Shown here: positions 33,862-42,081 of the stretch, piece by piece
How positions within the stretch are numbered: the first letter of the stretch is position 1
Layout: each line of letters begins with the position of its first letter
NCBI GenBank assembly: GCA_001637315.1
Contig: LSZA01000016.1
Coordinates: 1-53,929, forward strand
Direction: 5' to 3'
DNA: 53,929 nt
Origin: Phormidium willei BDU 130791
Lineage (GTDB): Bacteria > Cyanobacteriota > Cyanobacteriia > Cyanobacteriales > Geitlerinemataceae
Notes under the pieces: model-generated
Database searches by the model: none
What the model was told of the DNA's origin: nothing
The model's input: the letters and a program-made list of their open reading frames with translations, nothing else
Translations under genes and position numbers: made by a program

Positions 33862-34971
33862 ATGTTAAAACCTGAACCTAAAATTGATCGAATTCTCGCC
33901 GTTGATGATTCTCCAGATAACTTATTTTTAGTGCAAGCAATTCTCGAAGATGAAGGCTATCTGATTGAGTTAGCGGAGGATGGTTTTGCGGCCCTTGATG
34001 AGATTGAGGCGAATCCGCCGGATTTGATTCTTCTCGATGTGATGATGCCAAATTTGGATGGCTATGAGGTCACGCGTCGGGTGCGAACTCACCCCAATCT
34101 TCCTTATATTCCCATTTTATTGATTACCGCTCATGAAGCATCAAGTGTGGTGAAAGGCCTCGATGTGGGAGCGGATGATTTTATCCGTAAACCGGTGGAG
34201 ATGGAGGAGTTACAGGCACGGGTGCGATCGCTACTGCGGTTAAAGCATACCATTGATGAACGCGATCGCATGGCCCGAGAACGAGAGGATTTTGTCTCGC
34301 GTCTAACCCATGATTTACGAACCCCGTTGGTGGCGGCGGATCGAATGCTCAATTTGATGCAGTCTCAGGCATTTGGGGAGATTTCTGAGTCGATGGAGGA
34401 GGCGATCGCGACCATGATTCGCAGTAACCATAATCTCTTGGATATGGTGAATCTATTGTTAGAAGTCTATCGCTATGAAGCCGGTCGAAAACAACTGACG
34501 TTTACGCCGTTTAATCTCTGTGCCACCCTAGAAGAAATTTTAGATGAACTGACGCCAATCGCGCAAGATAAGCAAATTAAGATTATCCGTGATTTTCAGG
34601 ACGAAATTTGTGAGCTAGTTGGCGATCGCCTAGAACTGTATCGCGTGTTTATGAACCTGATTGGCAATGCGATTAAGTTTACCGATAAGGGAACAGTTCA
34701 ATTACGGCTTTATCGTTCTCCGGTTCCTAATCCCTGGTTGGTATTAGAAGTTGAAGATACAGGGATTGGGATTAGTGCAAGCGATCGCGCCAGTCTCTTT
34801 ACTCGTTTTCGTCAAGGCCATCACAAACGCTCCGGAAGTGGCTTAGGCTTACATCTATGTCAGCGAATTGTGGATGCTCATCGTGGTAAAATTGAAGTGA
34901 TTTCAGAGGTTGGTCGAGGCAGTTTATTTCGGATCAAACTACCGCTGGAGATGAATGGGAGTCGCCGATAG
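33862..34971 (+). CDS. Response regulator-histidine kinase hybrid (REC-HisKA-HATPase)
   Basis: 369 aa from the ATG at 33862; a TTG two codons upstream is also open. A complete receiver comes first: AVDDSPDN, Asp59 in LILLDVMMPNLDGYE, Lys110 in DFIRKPVE. HisKA follows with His150 in FVSRLTHDLRTPL, then HATPase (NLIGNAIKFTDKG, DTGIGISASD, GSGLGLHLCQRIV). A receiver placed in front of a kinase lets an upstream kinase control its activity; the preceding gene is the obvious candidate. Its 3' end overlaps the convergent small gene by 33 bp. Confidence 0.88.
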   Translation: MLKPEPKIDRILAVDDSPDNLFLVQAILEDEGYLIELAEDGFAALDEIEANPPDLILLDVMMPNLDGYEVTRRVRTHPNLPYIPILLITAHEASSVVKGLDVGADDFIRKPVEMEELQARVRSLLRLKHTIDERDRMAREREDFVSRLTHDLRTPLVAADRMLNLMQSQAFGEISESMEEAIATMIRSNHNLLDMVNLLLEVYRYEAGRKQLTFTPFNLCATLEEILDELTPIAQDKQIKIIRDFQDEICELVGDRLELYRVFMNLIGNAIKFTDKGTVQLRLYRSPVPNPWLVLEVEDTGIGISASDRASLFTRFRQGHHKRSGSGLGLHLCQRIVDAHRGKIEVISEVGRGSLFRIKLPLEMNGSRR

Positions 34972-35403
34972 TTGCTCTTGAGATTGGCGAGTGACGACGT
35001 AATCTCGCATTTGTAGAGCGTTGCGATAGTCGTCTTGGCGTTCGAGTTGGCTATAGAGTTCAACAGCGGCGGACAGGTCGGCGATCGCCGCGTCATAGTC
35101 TTGGTCTAAATACTGTGTCCACCCCCGTAACTCCAACAGTTCTGGGTTATCACCTCGGGCTAATTCGAGGGCTTTATCAAAGGCAAAAATGGCATTATGA
35201 TAGTCTCCAACCGCCGCCGCTTCTCGTCCGACGATTTCCCAATCTTCGGCAGTATTTAAGTGGTCAGGAACGGACTGTCGATTGTAGTCAGGCGGACTGA
35301 AGACCCCGTCAGCGTTTCCCCAGGCGGGCTGTCCACCGAGGCTTAACGAGGCGGCGATCGTTGCCACTACGGCAACTCCCATAACTTGGCGTTTACGAAC
35401 CAT
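34939..35403 (-). CDS. Small exported TPR-like protein
   Basis: 154-aa protein starting at the ATG 35403 (MVRKRQVMGVAVVATIAASLSLGGQPAWGNA), which gives a clear signal peptide. The mature part has about two TPR-like units: WEIVGREAAAVGDYHNAIFAFDKALEL and LRGWTQYLDQDYDAAIADLSAAVELY. Likely a periplasmic or thylakoid-lumen protein-interaction module; function unknown. It overlaps the hybrid kinase gene by 33 bp at its 3' end. Confidence 0.75.
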   Translation of the reverse strand: MVRKRQVMGVAVVATIAASLSLGGQPAWGNADGVFSPPDYNRQSVPDHLNTAEDWEIVGREAAAVGDYHNAIFAFDKALELARGDNPELLELRGWTQYLDQDYDAAIADLSAAVELYSQLERQDDYRNALQMRDYVVTRQSQEQLSATPIHLQR

Positions 35404-35583
35404 AAAAAAGACCAATATAACGTCAGAAACTCAACCCCAAATAATCTCCATTTAGAGTTGTATCAATTATTCTTAATCTACCTTAATCGCGCCGCCACAA
35501 TCATCTATCATCAGTCAGGATGTCCTCTCTACCAACAGATAGAGTTCCACATCGCTTAACCTGTCCTGTCAACCTAGCCCCAC

Positions 35584-36606
35584 CTAGCCCAGATTCCCAC
35601 TTCGTTGCAGAATGGCATGAGTGACAATCGGGGCGCCAATCATCGCCGTCACCGCGTTCAACGGTAAAACAATATCCTGACCCGGAACCTGAGCCAGCCA
35701 ATCCGCCAATAAAGCCAACATCGCTCCCAACAGCATCACCCCTGGGAGTAACCGCAACAGATTAGACGTATTCCACAGAGAACGAGCCAAATGAGGGACC
35801 GCCACCCCCAAAAAAGCAATCGGCCCACAAAACGCCGTCACCGTTCCCGCCAACATCGCCGTACTCACCAGCGTCAGCCATTGCACCCGTTGCAGCCGTA
35901 ACCCCAAGCCAATAGCCACCGTATCCCCCAACCGCAACAAATTCAGAGACTTGGCCAAGCCAAGGGCCAACAACAACCCCAACAGTACAACCCCCACAAA
36001 AAGCGGCATCCGTTCCCAGGGAATCCCCGCAAAACTACCAAACGTCCAAGTCAAATAAGCCTGAATCCGCTCCCGAGAACTAAAATGCAGCAAAATCGTC
36101 ACCAAGGAGTTCACCCCATAGCCAAACATCAACCCCAACAACAGCAGCCGTTCCCGATTGCGAACCTTCCCGGCCATCAGCATCACCAATCCCAACACCA
36201 AGGCGGCCCCCAAACTCGCCGCCAGCACCCGACTCCAGGGGCCGACTTGGCCCACTAACACCACCAGGGCCACCCCCAAACTGGCTCCCGAACTAATCCC
36301 CAACACAAACGGTCCCGCCAGGGGATTCCCAAACAGCACCTGCATTTGCAACCCCGCCACCGACAAGGCCACCCCCGCCACCATCGCCGTCACGGCTTTG
36401 GGGAGGCGAAAGCTGAGGACAATGGTGGTCCAAGTCGGGTCTTGAGGAGATTGTCCCAAGAAAATTCGCAGCATTTCCACCACTGGAATCTCCACCGACC
36501 CCACCGCTAAACTCCCATAAAGAATGAGTAAAAATAGCAGGACAATTCCCCAACTGACTCCCACTCGTTGCCCCAAACTCACAATAGTTTTATCACCAAC
36601 CTTCAC
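35584..36606 (-). CDS. BtuC/FecD-family ABC transporter permease
   Basis: 340-aa permease for corrinoid or ferric-chelate import. FecCD marks: VGSVEIPVVEMLRIFLG, LPKAVTAMVAGVALSVAGLQMQVLFGNPLAGPFVLGISSGAS, FCGPIAFLGVAVPHLAR. About nine to ten TM helices. GTG start whose first bases overlap the preceding gene's stop (GTGA), so translation is coupled. Last gene of the riboswitch-led operon, which supports B12 uptake (BtuC role). No ATPase gene follows: the next sequence is 180 bp without a gene and then the small TPR gene. Confidence 0.88.
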   Translation of the reverse strand: MKVGDKTIVSLGQRVGVSWGIVLLFLLILYGSLAVGSVEIPVVEMLRIFLGQSPQDPTWTTIVLSFRLPKAVTAMVAGVALSVAGLQMQVLFGNPLAGPFVLGISSGASLGVALVVLVGQVGPWSRVLAASLGAALVLGLVMLMAGKVRNRERLLLLGLMFGYGVNSLVTILLHFSSRERIQAYLTWTFGSFAGIPWERMPLFVGVVLLGLLLALGLAKSLNLLRLGDTVAIGLGLRLQRVQWLTLVSTAMLAGTVTAFCGPIAFLGVAVPHLARSLWNTSNLLRLLPGVMLLGAMLALLADWLAQVPGQDIVLPLNAVTAMIGAPIVTHAILQRSGNLG

Positions 36607-37358
36607 AAGGATTGCCGAGGATGAGACCGAATCACCTCAGTCTGATAGGTTCCATCCTCAAATAACCTCAACCCCCGAAACCCAGGATACGCCTCCTCCT
36701 CACTCGCTCCGTCCCGCAGAACTTGTTTACAAGTCGAAGGACTCCCACAAAACTGAATACCCTGATAGGGTTCATCAAACTCTAAATGGACATGACCAAA
36801 GAGGACGAGTTTCACCTGAGGAAAGCGAGTTAAACAGTCCAGAAAGGCTTGATGATTTTGCACGCCAATGGTATCGAGCCAATCAATTCCCATGGGAATA
36901 GGATGATGGTGTAACACTACCACCGTCGGCTGAGAAGCGGTGATTAAAGATTGCTCTAATGCGTCGAGTTGAACTTCACTCAGATAGCCTTCTCCCGATT
37001 CAGCCGTGGCTAAGGTAGAGTCGAGTAACAGAACCTGCCAACCTTGACTTTGAAAGACCTTATCGGCGAGAAAGGGTGAATCTTTAAATTCCTGATTTAA
37101 GATGTCAACATCATCATGATTTCCAGGAATATAGTAGGTGGGTCGATTAAGAGGTGCAATGCGTTCAATCAGATGTTGATAGGCTTGGGGTTCTCCCCGA
37201 TGGGTCAAATCTCCCGTCAGTAACAGAATATCAGGATTCCAAGCCTTAACCTCGGCGACCACATCCCCGAGGGAGTCCCAGGTCACTAAGCCACGCATCG
37301 CCGTTGTCCGGTCAGCAAAGAGATGAGTATCGGTGATTTGAGCAATTTTGAGAACCAT
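36603..37358 (-). CDS. Metallophosphoesterase (CpdA-like) in the B12 uptake operon
   Basis: 251-aa calcineurin-like phosphoesterase. All five metal motifs are intact: AQITDTHLF, LLTGDLTHRGE, YIPGNHDD, VLHHHPIP and LFGHVHLEF. By sequence it looks like the cAMP phosphodiesterase (CpdA/Icc) class. The gene is locked between btuF-like (4-bp gap) and btuC-like (4-bp overlap) genes, so a corrinoid-linked substrate (for instance a nucleotide-loop phosphate) is possible but unproven. No signal peptide, so cytoplasmic. Confidence 0.85.
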   Translation of the reverse strand: MVLKIAQITDTHLFADRTTAMRGLVTWDSLGDVVAEVKAWNPDILLLTGDLTHRGEPQAYQHLIERIAPLNRPTYYIPGNHDDVDILNQEFKDSPFLADKVFQSQGWQVLLLDSTLATAESGEGYLSEVQLDALEQSLITASQPTVVVLHHHPIPMGIDWLDTIGVQNHQAFLDCLTRFPQVKLVLFGHVHLEFDEPYQGIQFCGSPSTCKQVLRDGASEEEAYPGFRGLRLFEDGTYQTEVIRSHPRQSL

Positions 37359-37362
37359 AGGA

Positions 37363-38574
37363 CTATTCGAGTTTTTGATAAAAGGTTTTCTCCCTGTCTG
37401 GGAGTAAATTGGGGTGGAAAATTTGCACTAAATCGGCTAGAATTAGGTTGGGGTAAAGGATGCCCGTTTCCCAATAGTCATTACCGCCAAAGTCGTTGAC
37501 TTGTTTGGTATTATTATAGATGCGATCGCCCTGCCAAGCGGCAAAATTGCCATAGCGCGGGTCATCTTCAATCACATCAGCACGGGTTCGCCAATTTGCA
37601 TTGACATTGAGCCAGAAATCTGCATCTCTTGCCCGTTGATAGACCACCTCAAAATCCAGAGGAACCGTCCATTGATTGGGGAGGTCGTCCCACAGATAAT
37701 CTGCCCCCGCATCCCGGAGAAACTGAGCCGCATAACTATCGCCACCGGGAACATACCAAGTATTGGTGGAACTAAAGCCTGTAAACACAGTTGGACGAGA
37801 ATTCGTCTCAGAAATTGCCTCAGCCACCCGTTGAGTCAAATCTTGATAATCCCGACGAATTTCCTCAAAAACCTCTCTCGCTTTAGCCTCTTGATTCAGA
37901 AACAATGCCGTAAACTTCAGCCATTCTGCACGTCCTAGGGGAGACATTTCCAAATACTCTGAATTCAAGACAACCTGTAAGCCAGCATTCTCCAACATTA
38001 GCACCGTATCCGAACTCGCCCCCCCGGCATCAAACGTAATCACAATATCAGGATTTAGATTGAGAATCCCCTCAACATTCACCACTTGATTGCGGCTCAC
38101 ATCTCGAATCTTTTGCTGTTTCACCCGTTCCACCACCGCCGGAGTTTGAGCAATCGTCGTGTCACTCATCCCCACCAGGGACTCAACCCGGTCTAACGCC
38201 GCAAAATGGGGTAAATAGGTGGTGGATAAGACCACCACCGATTGCACCGGAACCTCAATCACCGTCGCCTCACCCACATCATCAGGAACAGGGGTTCCAC
38301 AGTAAAGCAAAACATACTCAATCGAGTCCGTCGCCTCAGGATGGGGAGAAGAGAGAGTAACCCGTTTATAGTGGCTGTAATAGTCCACCTCAAACCCCGT
38401 CGCAAACTCCACCTGAACTTTATCAGGGAAATAATCCTGATTGGGGTCAAACTCCTCCACACAATCCGGGTGCGATGAACCCTGAAGTTCCGGAGAATTC
38501 GAGTTGTGAACACAAGCCGTTAAGCTTAGTCCAATCCAAATCAGTAGAGGTGTAATTCGCTGATAGAATCGCAT
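37363..38574 (-). CDS. BtuF/FecB-like ABC substrate-binding lipoprotein
   Basis: 403 aa from the ATG at 38574. Lipoprotein signal MRFYQRITPLLIWIGLSLTAC. The binding-protein fold shows VVVLSTTYLPHFAALDRVESLVGMSD, GILNLNPDIVITFDAGG, FLRDAGADYLWDDLP and VYQRARDADFWLNVNANW. Longer than E. coli BtuF but typical of cyanobacterial members of this family. Downstream of the B12 riboswitch and next to the permease, so corrinoid binding is the best reading; siderophore-iron is the alternative. The ORF upstream extension is not used. Confidence 0.85.
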   Translation of the reverse strand: MRFYQRITPLLIWIGLSLTACVHNSNSPELQGSSHPDCVEEFDPNQDYFPDKVQVEFATGFEVDYYSHYKRVTLSSPHPEATDSIEYVLLYCGTPVPDDVGEATVIEVPVQSVVVLSTTYLPHFAALDRVESLVGMSDTTIAQTPAVVERVKQQKIRDVSRNQVVNVEGILNLNPDIVITFDAGGASSDTVLMLENAGLQVVLNSEYLEMSPLGRAEWLKFTALFLNQEAKAREVFEEIRRDYQDLTQRVAEAISETNSRPTVFTGFSSTNTWYVPGGDSYAAQFLRDAGADYLWDDLPNQWTVPLDFEVVYQRARDADFWLNVNANWRTRADVIEDDPRYGNFAAWQGDRIYNNTKQVNDFGGNDYWETGILYPNLILADLVQIFHPNLLPDREKTFYQKLE

Positions 38575-38614
38575 CAAGAAAACCCAATTAAAACATTGAC
38601 CCAAGAGAGGGATA

Positions 38615-38665
38615 GTTGACTAGAATCCCCCCCCTTCTCCTCTGTGTCCTCCGTGACTCTGTAGT
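38615..38665. repeat. Dispersed CTCTGTGTCCTCCGTGACTC-type element
   Basis: The run CTTCTCCTCTGTGTCCTCCG followed by TGACTCTGTAGTTCC resembles a short repeat scattered in many cyanobacterial genomes (CCTCTGCGTCCTCTGCG type). Only one copy lies in this window. It sits in the gap between the ferredoxin and btuF-like genes. Confidence 0.45.
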
Positions 38666-38675
38666 TCCCCTCTCC

Positions 38676-39548
38676 TTACGACTGCGGAGGATACAAATGT
38701 TCCGTAACAGGCGTTCCTTCAACTAAATGTTCAGAGACAATCCGACGCGCTACCTCCGGTTTCACGCGACTGTACCAAGTTCTATCCCCCGAATAGAACA
38801 CCACCGGCCCCAACTGACAAACCTCCAAACATCCCGCCGTGCGAACCGTCACATCCAATCCCGCCTCCTCCACAGCAGATTCCAACGCCTCAAATACCGG
38901 TTCCCACTTACGAGACGGATTACAACGACTCGAACGACAAACCGCCAAATAAGGACGTTTAAGCGGATTTTCACTAAAGGGAATCGGACGTTCTCCTAAA
39001 ACATAAATCGAGCGCAACTCATCATAAAGCGCCAACTTTTCCAACAAGGGTTTTCCCTCCGGTAGCACATCCTCATCCTCACCCAACAACGGATTGGGTA
39101 AAAACAGATTCATCATCCGTTCTCCCTCCCCATTCCAGAACTGAATCCCCCAACTTCTCGGCTGGCCCGCCTCATTCAAACGACGATAGAACGCTCCTCG
39201 ACTTAAACGCCGCTGTTGTCGCAACTCTGGGGGCGTTTTACAATGGGGACCGCCGAGATGCTCTTCTAAACATAGATGTAAGTGCCATCCTTCCGTGACA
39301 ACGGTGAGATAGCCGTCATACAATAAACAGGTTTTAGGCGGGGCCGTTAGTTCTAATTCTAGGACACTTCCCTGAACCACATGACCGACGCCAATCTCAG
39401 ACCAATGGTTTTGAAACAGGTCATATAACAACGGACCGGTGACATCACTAGAAATGGGAAAATCTTCATATTCAAGGGTTCCGCCTTGAGGGGTGGGTTC
39501 TGTCGTTTTACGGTTGAGGGGAGTGACCCAAGGTTGAAAGTTTGTCAT
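38676..39548 (-). CDS. Two-domain protein with C-terminal thioredoxin-like [2Fe-2S] ferredoxin
   Basis: 290 aa from the ATG at 39548 (MTNFQPWVTPLN). The C-terminal ~95 residues form a thioredoxin-like [2Fe-2S] domain: CRSSRC near residue 205 and CLEVCQLGPVVFY near 245 give a CX4C...CX3C set. The first ~195 residues are a domain I cannot name, with YLTVVTEGWHLHLCLEEHLGGPHC, RRLSRGAFYRRLNEAGQPRSWGIQFWNGEGERMMNLFLPNP. Cys/His content there (HLHLC...HC) could bind metal or corrin. Second gene of the riboswitch operon, 42 bp after btuB; a corrinoid or cobalt redox role is my inference (compare CbiW-type ferredoxins). Confidence 0.8.
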   Translation of the reverse strand: MTNFQPWVTPLNRKTTEPTPQGGTLEYEDFPISSDVTGPLLYDLFQNHWSEIGVGHVVQGSVLELELTAPPKTCLLYDGYLTVVTEGWHLHLCLEEHLGGPHCKTPPELRQQRRLSRGAFYRRLNEAGQPRSWGIQFWNGEGERMMNLFLPNPLLGEDEDVLPEGKPLLEKLALYDELRSIYVLGERPIPFSENPLKRPYLAVCRSSRCNPSRKWEPVFEALESAVEEAGLDVTVRTAGCLEVCQLGPVVFYSGDRTWYSRVKPEVARRIVSEHLVEGTPVTEHLYPPQS

Positions 39549-39590
39549 GATACGGTCGATGAATAACACTGCTTCTTTTGTAGCATAATC

Positions 39591-41600
39591 CTAGAAGCTG
39601 TAATGAATCCCGCCTTGAATACTTCGACTTAAGCCTGGAAAGCCGGGAAAGACTTCATAGCGTTCATCAAAGATATTATTGACACTGGCATTGAGACGCA
39701 AATTGTCGGTGATGGGGGCTTGTAGTTTGAGGTCTAATGTGGTATAGCCTGGCAAGCGTTCCGTGTTTGTGTTGTTGGTAAAAAAGTTGCTGAGATTACG
39801 GAGAAATAGCCCAGCATACCAGCCATCGGGGGTGGCATAGGCGACTCCGATATTGAAGACATCGGCATCCAGAAAACTGAGGCGATTGCCTTCGACGGCT
39901 TCATTGTTATCTCGCAAAATTTGGGTATTGTTTAAGGTGAGGTTGGCAAAGGCGAAAATGTTGGGAGCTAGTTGGATATCCAAGGCGGCTTCTACCCCTA
40001 AGGCTTCCACTTTCCCGATATTGACATTGGTGCTGGGGTCGCCAAATTCAAAGGCAATGAGTTCTGAGATTTGATTGGCAAAAAGGGTTAAGCGAAATAA
40101 GCCGATATCACCCAGTTGTTGGTCAAGACCGAGGTCGAAACTATGACCGCGTTCCGGTCTTAGATTGGGATTGGGGGCAACGGAAAAGGCGGCGAGACCT
40201 TCAAGTTGAGACATGAGGGGAGATTTGAAACTTCGGGCATAGTTGGCGCGCAGAGCGGTGCGGTCACTGAGGTTCCAAAGGATGCCAACGGCGGGAGAGG
40301 TGAAGGAGCCATTTTCTAGGCTGTTAAATTCTTGGCGCAGACCTACGTTGAGACTGAGATGGTCGGCGAGGTCAACCTCATAGCGAGCGAAGGCGGCCCC
40401 ATTGTCGATACGACTGTTGTAGTTTTCGGTATCTTCGCCACTGGCAAAGTTGAAGGTTCGGTTTTCTGAAGAAATGGTGCGAAAATCGAGGCCGTAGGTG
40501 AGGGTTTGGGTATCGGTTAATTGCCAGTTATGTTGAACTTGTAAGCCGAAACTATTGCGGTCAAGGTTACTGCGGCTGGCTTCGGGGTCGCGGAAGGTGG
40601 AGTCGAGGATATCGCTGTAGATGCGGGCCGTGAGATTGGAGGTGTTTTCGGGGTTAAGTTGGGATTCCCAGAGTAGGTCGAGTAGCCAGTCTTCTGTGTA
40701 TTGTCGGGCCTGGGGACTGAGGCGGTTAAATTCTCCGGCGCTTCCGGGTTCTGTGGGAACGCCGCCGGGAACGCCGATATCTCGGCTGAGGTAGAGGCCG
40801 CTGAAGGTGAGACGGTTGCGATCGCCCAAGTTGGCGGCTAGGGTGAGGTTGATATTGTTATAGTTGGCCTGGGCATTGTCGCGGGTTCCTGAGACATCGA
40901 CGGTTCCCAGGTCAAAGGGAAAGTCATTGCGGGAGAAGGTGCGGTTATAGCCAATCACCCAGCCGACGTCTCCGGCGGTTCCCCGACTTTGAATGGCTTG
41001 TTGATTGTAGCCAAAACTTCCCACCTCGCTGCGAATGACCACTTCCGGTTCTTCCGTGGGGGATTGGCTGACGATATTGAGGGTTCCCCCGACGGCGCTA
41101 GACCCGTAGAGGGTGGAACTTCCCCCCGGGAGAACTTCTAGGCGTTCAACAAAATTGGTGGTGAAGGAGGAGAGGTCAAAGCCTCCGGAGGACCCTAGGT
41201 CATTGATGGGTCGTCCGTTGAGGAGAATTAGGGTTTGGGAGGAGTTTCCCCCGCGTATAAATTGGGAACTGACGGACCCGAGTTGACCGCCACTGGTTCC
41301 ATCGCTGAGGATTCCGGGGACAAATCGCAGTGCATCTTGGACGGTGGTCGACCCTTGAACGTCAATTTGTTCCCGAGGAACGACATAGATGGGACGGGAG
41401 GAATCTCGTAGGGGTCGGTCTTGGCGAAAGGGGCCAAAAACGGGTTGGCGTAGGATACGTTGAATGAAGATTTGCACTTCTTCCGGGTCTTCGATGGGGG
41501 AGTCTTCTTCTGTGGAGGAGTCCTGGTCGGGGTCGGGGTTGGCGAGGGTAGGAGCGGCGAGCAGGAGGAGGAAAATGAGGGACAGGGGAAGATATTTCAT
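39591..41600 (-). CDS. TonB-dependent outer-membrane receptor (BtuB-like)
   Basis: 669 aa from the ATG at 41600, which gives the signal peptide MKYLPLSLIFLLLLAAPTLA. After an acidic Asp/Glu-rich spacer comes the plug domain: REQIDVQGSTTVQDALRFVPGIL, SQFIRGGNSSQTLILLNGRPIND, VERLEVLPGGSSTLYGSSAVGGTLNIVS. A 22-strand-type barrel follows, ending SRSIQGGIHYSF with the terminal Phe needed for outer-membrane insertion. Preceded by a cobalamin riboswitch, so the ligand is most likely cobalamin or a related corrinoid. First gene of the uptake operon. Confidence 0.9.
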   Translation of the reverse strand: MKYLPLSLIFLLLLAAPTLANPDPDQDSSTEEDSPIEDPEEVQIFIQRILRQPVFGPFRQDRPLRDSSRPIYVVPREQIDVQGSTTVQDALRFVPGILSDGTSGGQLGSVSSQFIRGGNSSQTLILLNGRPINDLGSSGGFDLSSFTTNFVERLEVLPGGSSTLYGSSAVGGTLNIVSQSPTEEPEVVIRSEVGSFGYNQQAIQSRGTAGDVGWVIGYNRTFSRNDFPFDLGTVDVSGTRDNAQANYNNINLTLAANLGDRNRLTFSGLYLSRDIGVPGGVPTEPGSAGEFNRLSPQARQYTEDWLLDLLWESQLNPENTSNLTARIYSDILDSTFRDPEASRSNLDRNSFGLQVQHNWQLTDTQTLTYGLDFRTISSENRTFNFASGEDTENYNSRIDNGAAFARYEVDLADHLSLNVGLRQEFNSLENGSFTSPAVGILWNLSDRTALRANYARSFKSPLMSQLEGLAAFSVAPNPNLRPERGHSFDLGLDQQLGDIGLFRLTLFANQISELIAFEFGDPSTNVNIGKVEALGVEAALDIQLAPNIFAFANLTLNNTQILRDNNEAVEGNRLSFLDADVFNIGVAYATPDGWYAGLFLRNLSNFFTNNTNTERLPGYTTLDLKLQAPITDNLRLNASVNNIFDERYEVFPGFPGLSRSIQGGIHYSF

Positions 41601-41929
41601 GATTTTTGAAATGGTGAATGAGTCACCTCTGCCATGAGTCGAAATTGGCAAAAGTGATACTTCTCGACCGTTAGCTGAACGGCGAGATGATGATGTGGAG
41701 TTAGCAGAAACTGGCTCCTATTTAGGGAGCGTTGAAGAGGCTAAGTTTGTTGGATTTTAGATGACTAAAAGCTCCTAGAAACTGCACCTAGAGTGCCTGT
41801 AGCGAGGGCGGGTGGGCAGTTTTGGGAGCGATTAGGGTGGGAAACCCGAGAGAATTGAGGCGTTGGTTAAATGTTTTCATGGCAACCATCATCTGTAACT
41901 CGCAGATGTTTACGGTGAATATGAGTCAC
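41601..41929 (-). other. Long btuB-like leader after the riboswitch
   Basis: About 330 bases of untranslated leader between the riboswitch core and the receptor ATG. It contains a CATCTG/CAGATG hairpin (41890-41908) and a CTC-TAG/CTA-GAG imperfect hairpin followed by CTTTTAG near 41745-41790, a possible expression-platform terminator. No ORF seen. Confidence 0.45.
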
Positions 41930-42043
41930 TCGGCGGGCATCCTGACTTAGAGCATTCTGGCTCTTTACAGTTGCGGTACAGCGCCGGATTTACACCGGAC
42001 TTTCCCCGTTTCCTCTGATGGCTGACCCCCATCAGAACCGAAT
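41930..42043 (-). promoter_or_regulatory. Cobalamin (B12) riboswitch
   Basis: The minus strand carries the class hallmarks in order: GGGGAAAGTCCGGTGTAAAT, then CCGGCGCTGTACCGCAACTG and TAA, then the AAGTCAGGATGCCCGCC closing element. It lies upstream of the TonB receptor and directly after cbiD. B12 binding would be expected to shut off the receptor operon. Confidence 0.95.
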
Positions 42044-42049
42044 CCTAGG

Positions 42050-42078
42050 ACTGTAGCATGGATGGGACAAATCGACAA
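42050..42078 (-). promoter_or_regulatory. Promoter of the riboswitch and uptake operon
   Basis: On the minus strand TTGTCG (-35) and TACAGT (-10) lie exactly 17 bases apart. The predicted start near 42043 coincides with the beginning of the riboswitch. The -35 lies 4 bases past the cbiD stop codon, so the operon has its own promoter. Confidence 0.6.
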
Positions 42079-42081
42079 GTC

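Noticed and set aside
35584..38574. Siderophore-iron rather than B12 transporter
   Set aside because: Binding protein and permease alone are ambiguous, but the cobalamin riboswitch and nearby cbiD/cobM favour corrinoid.
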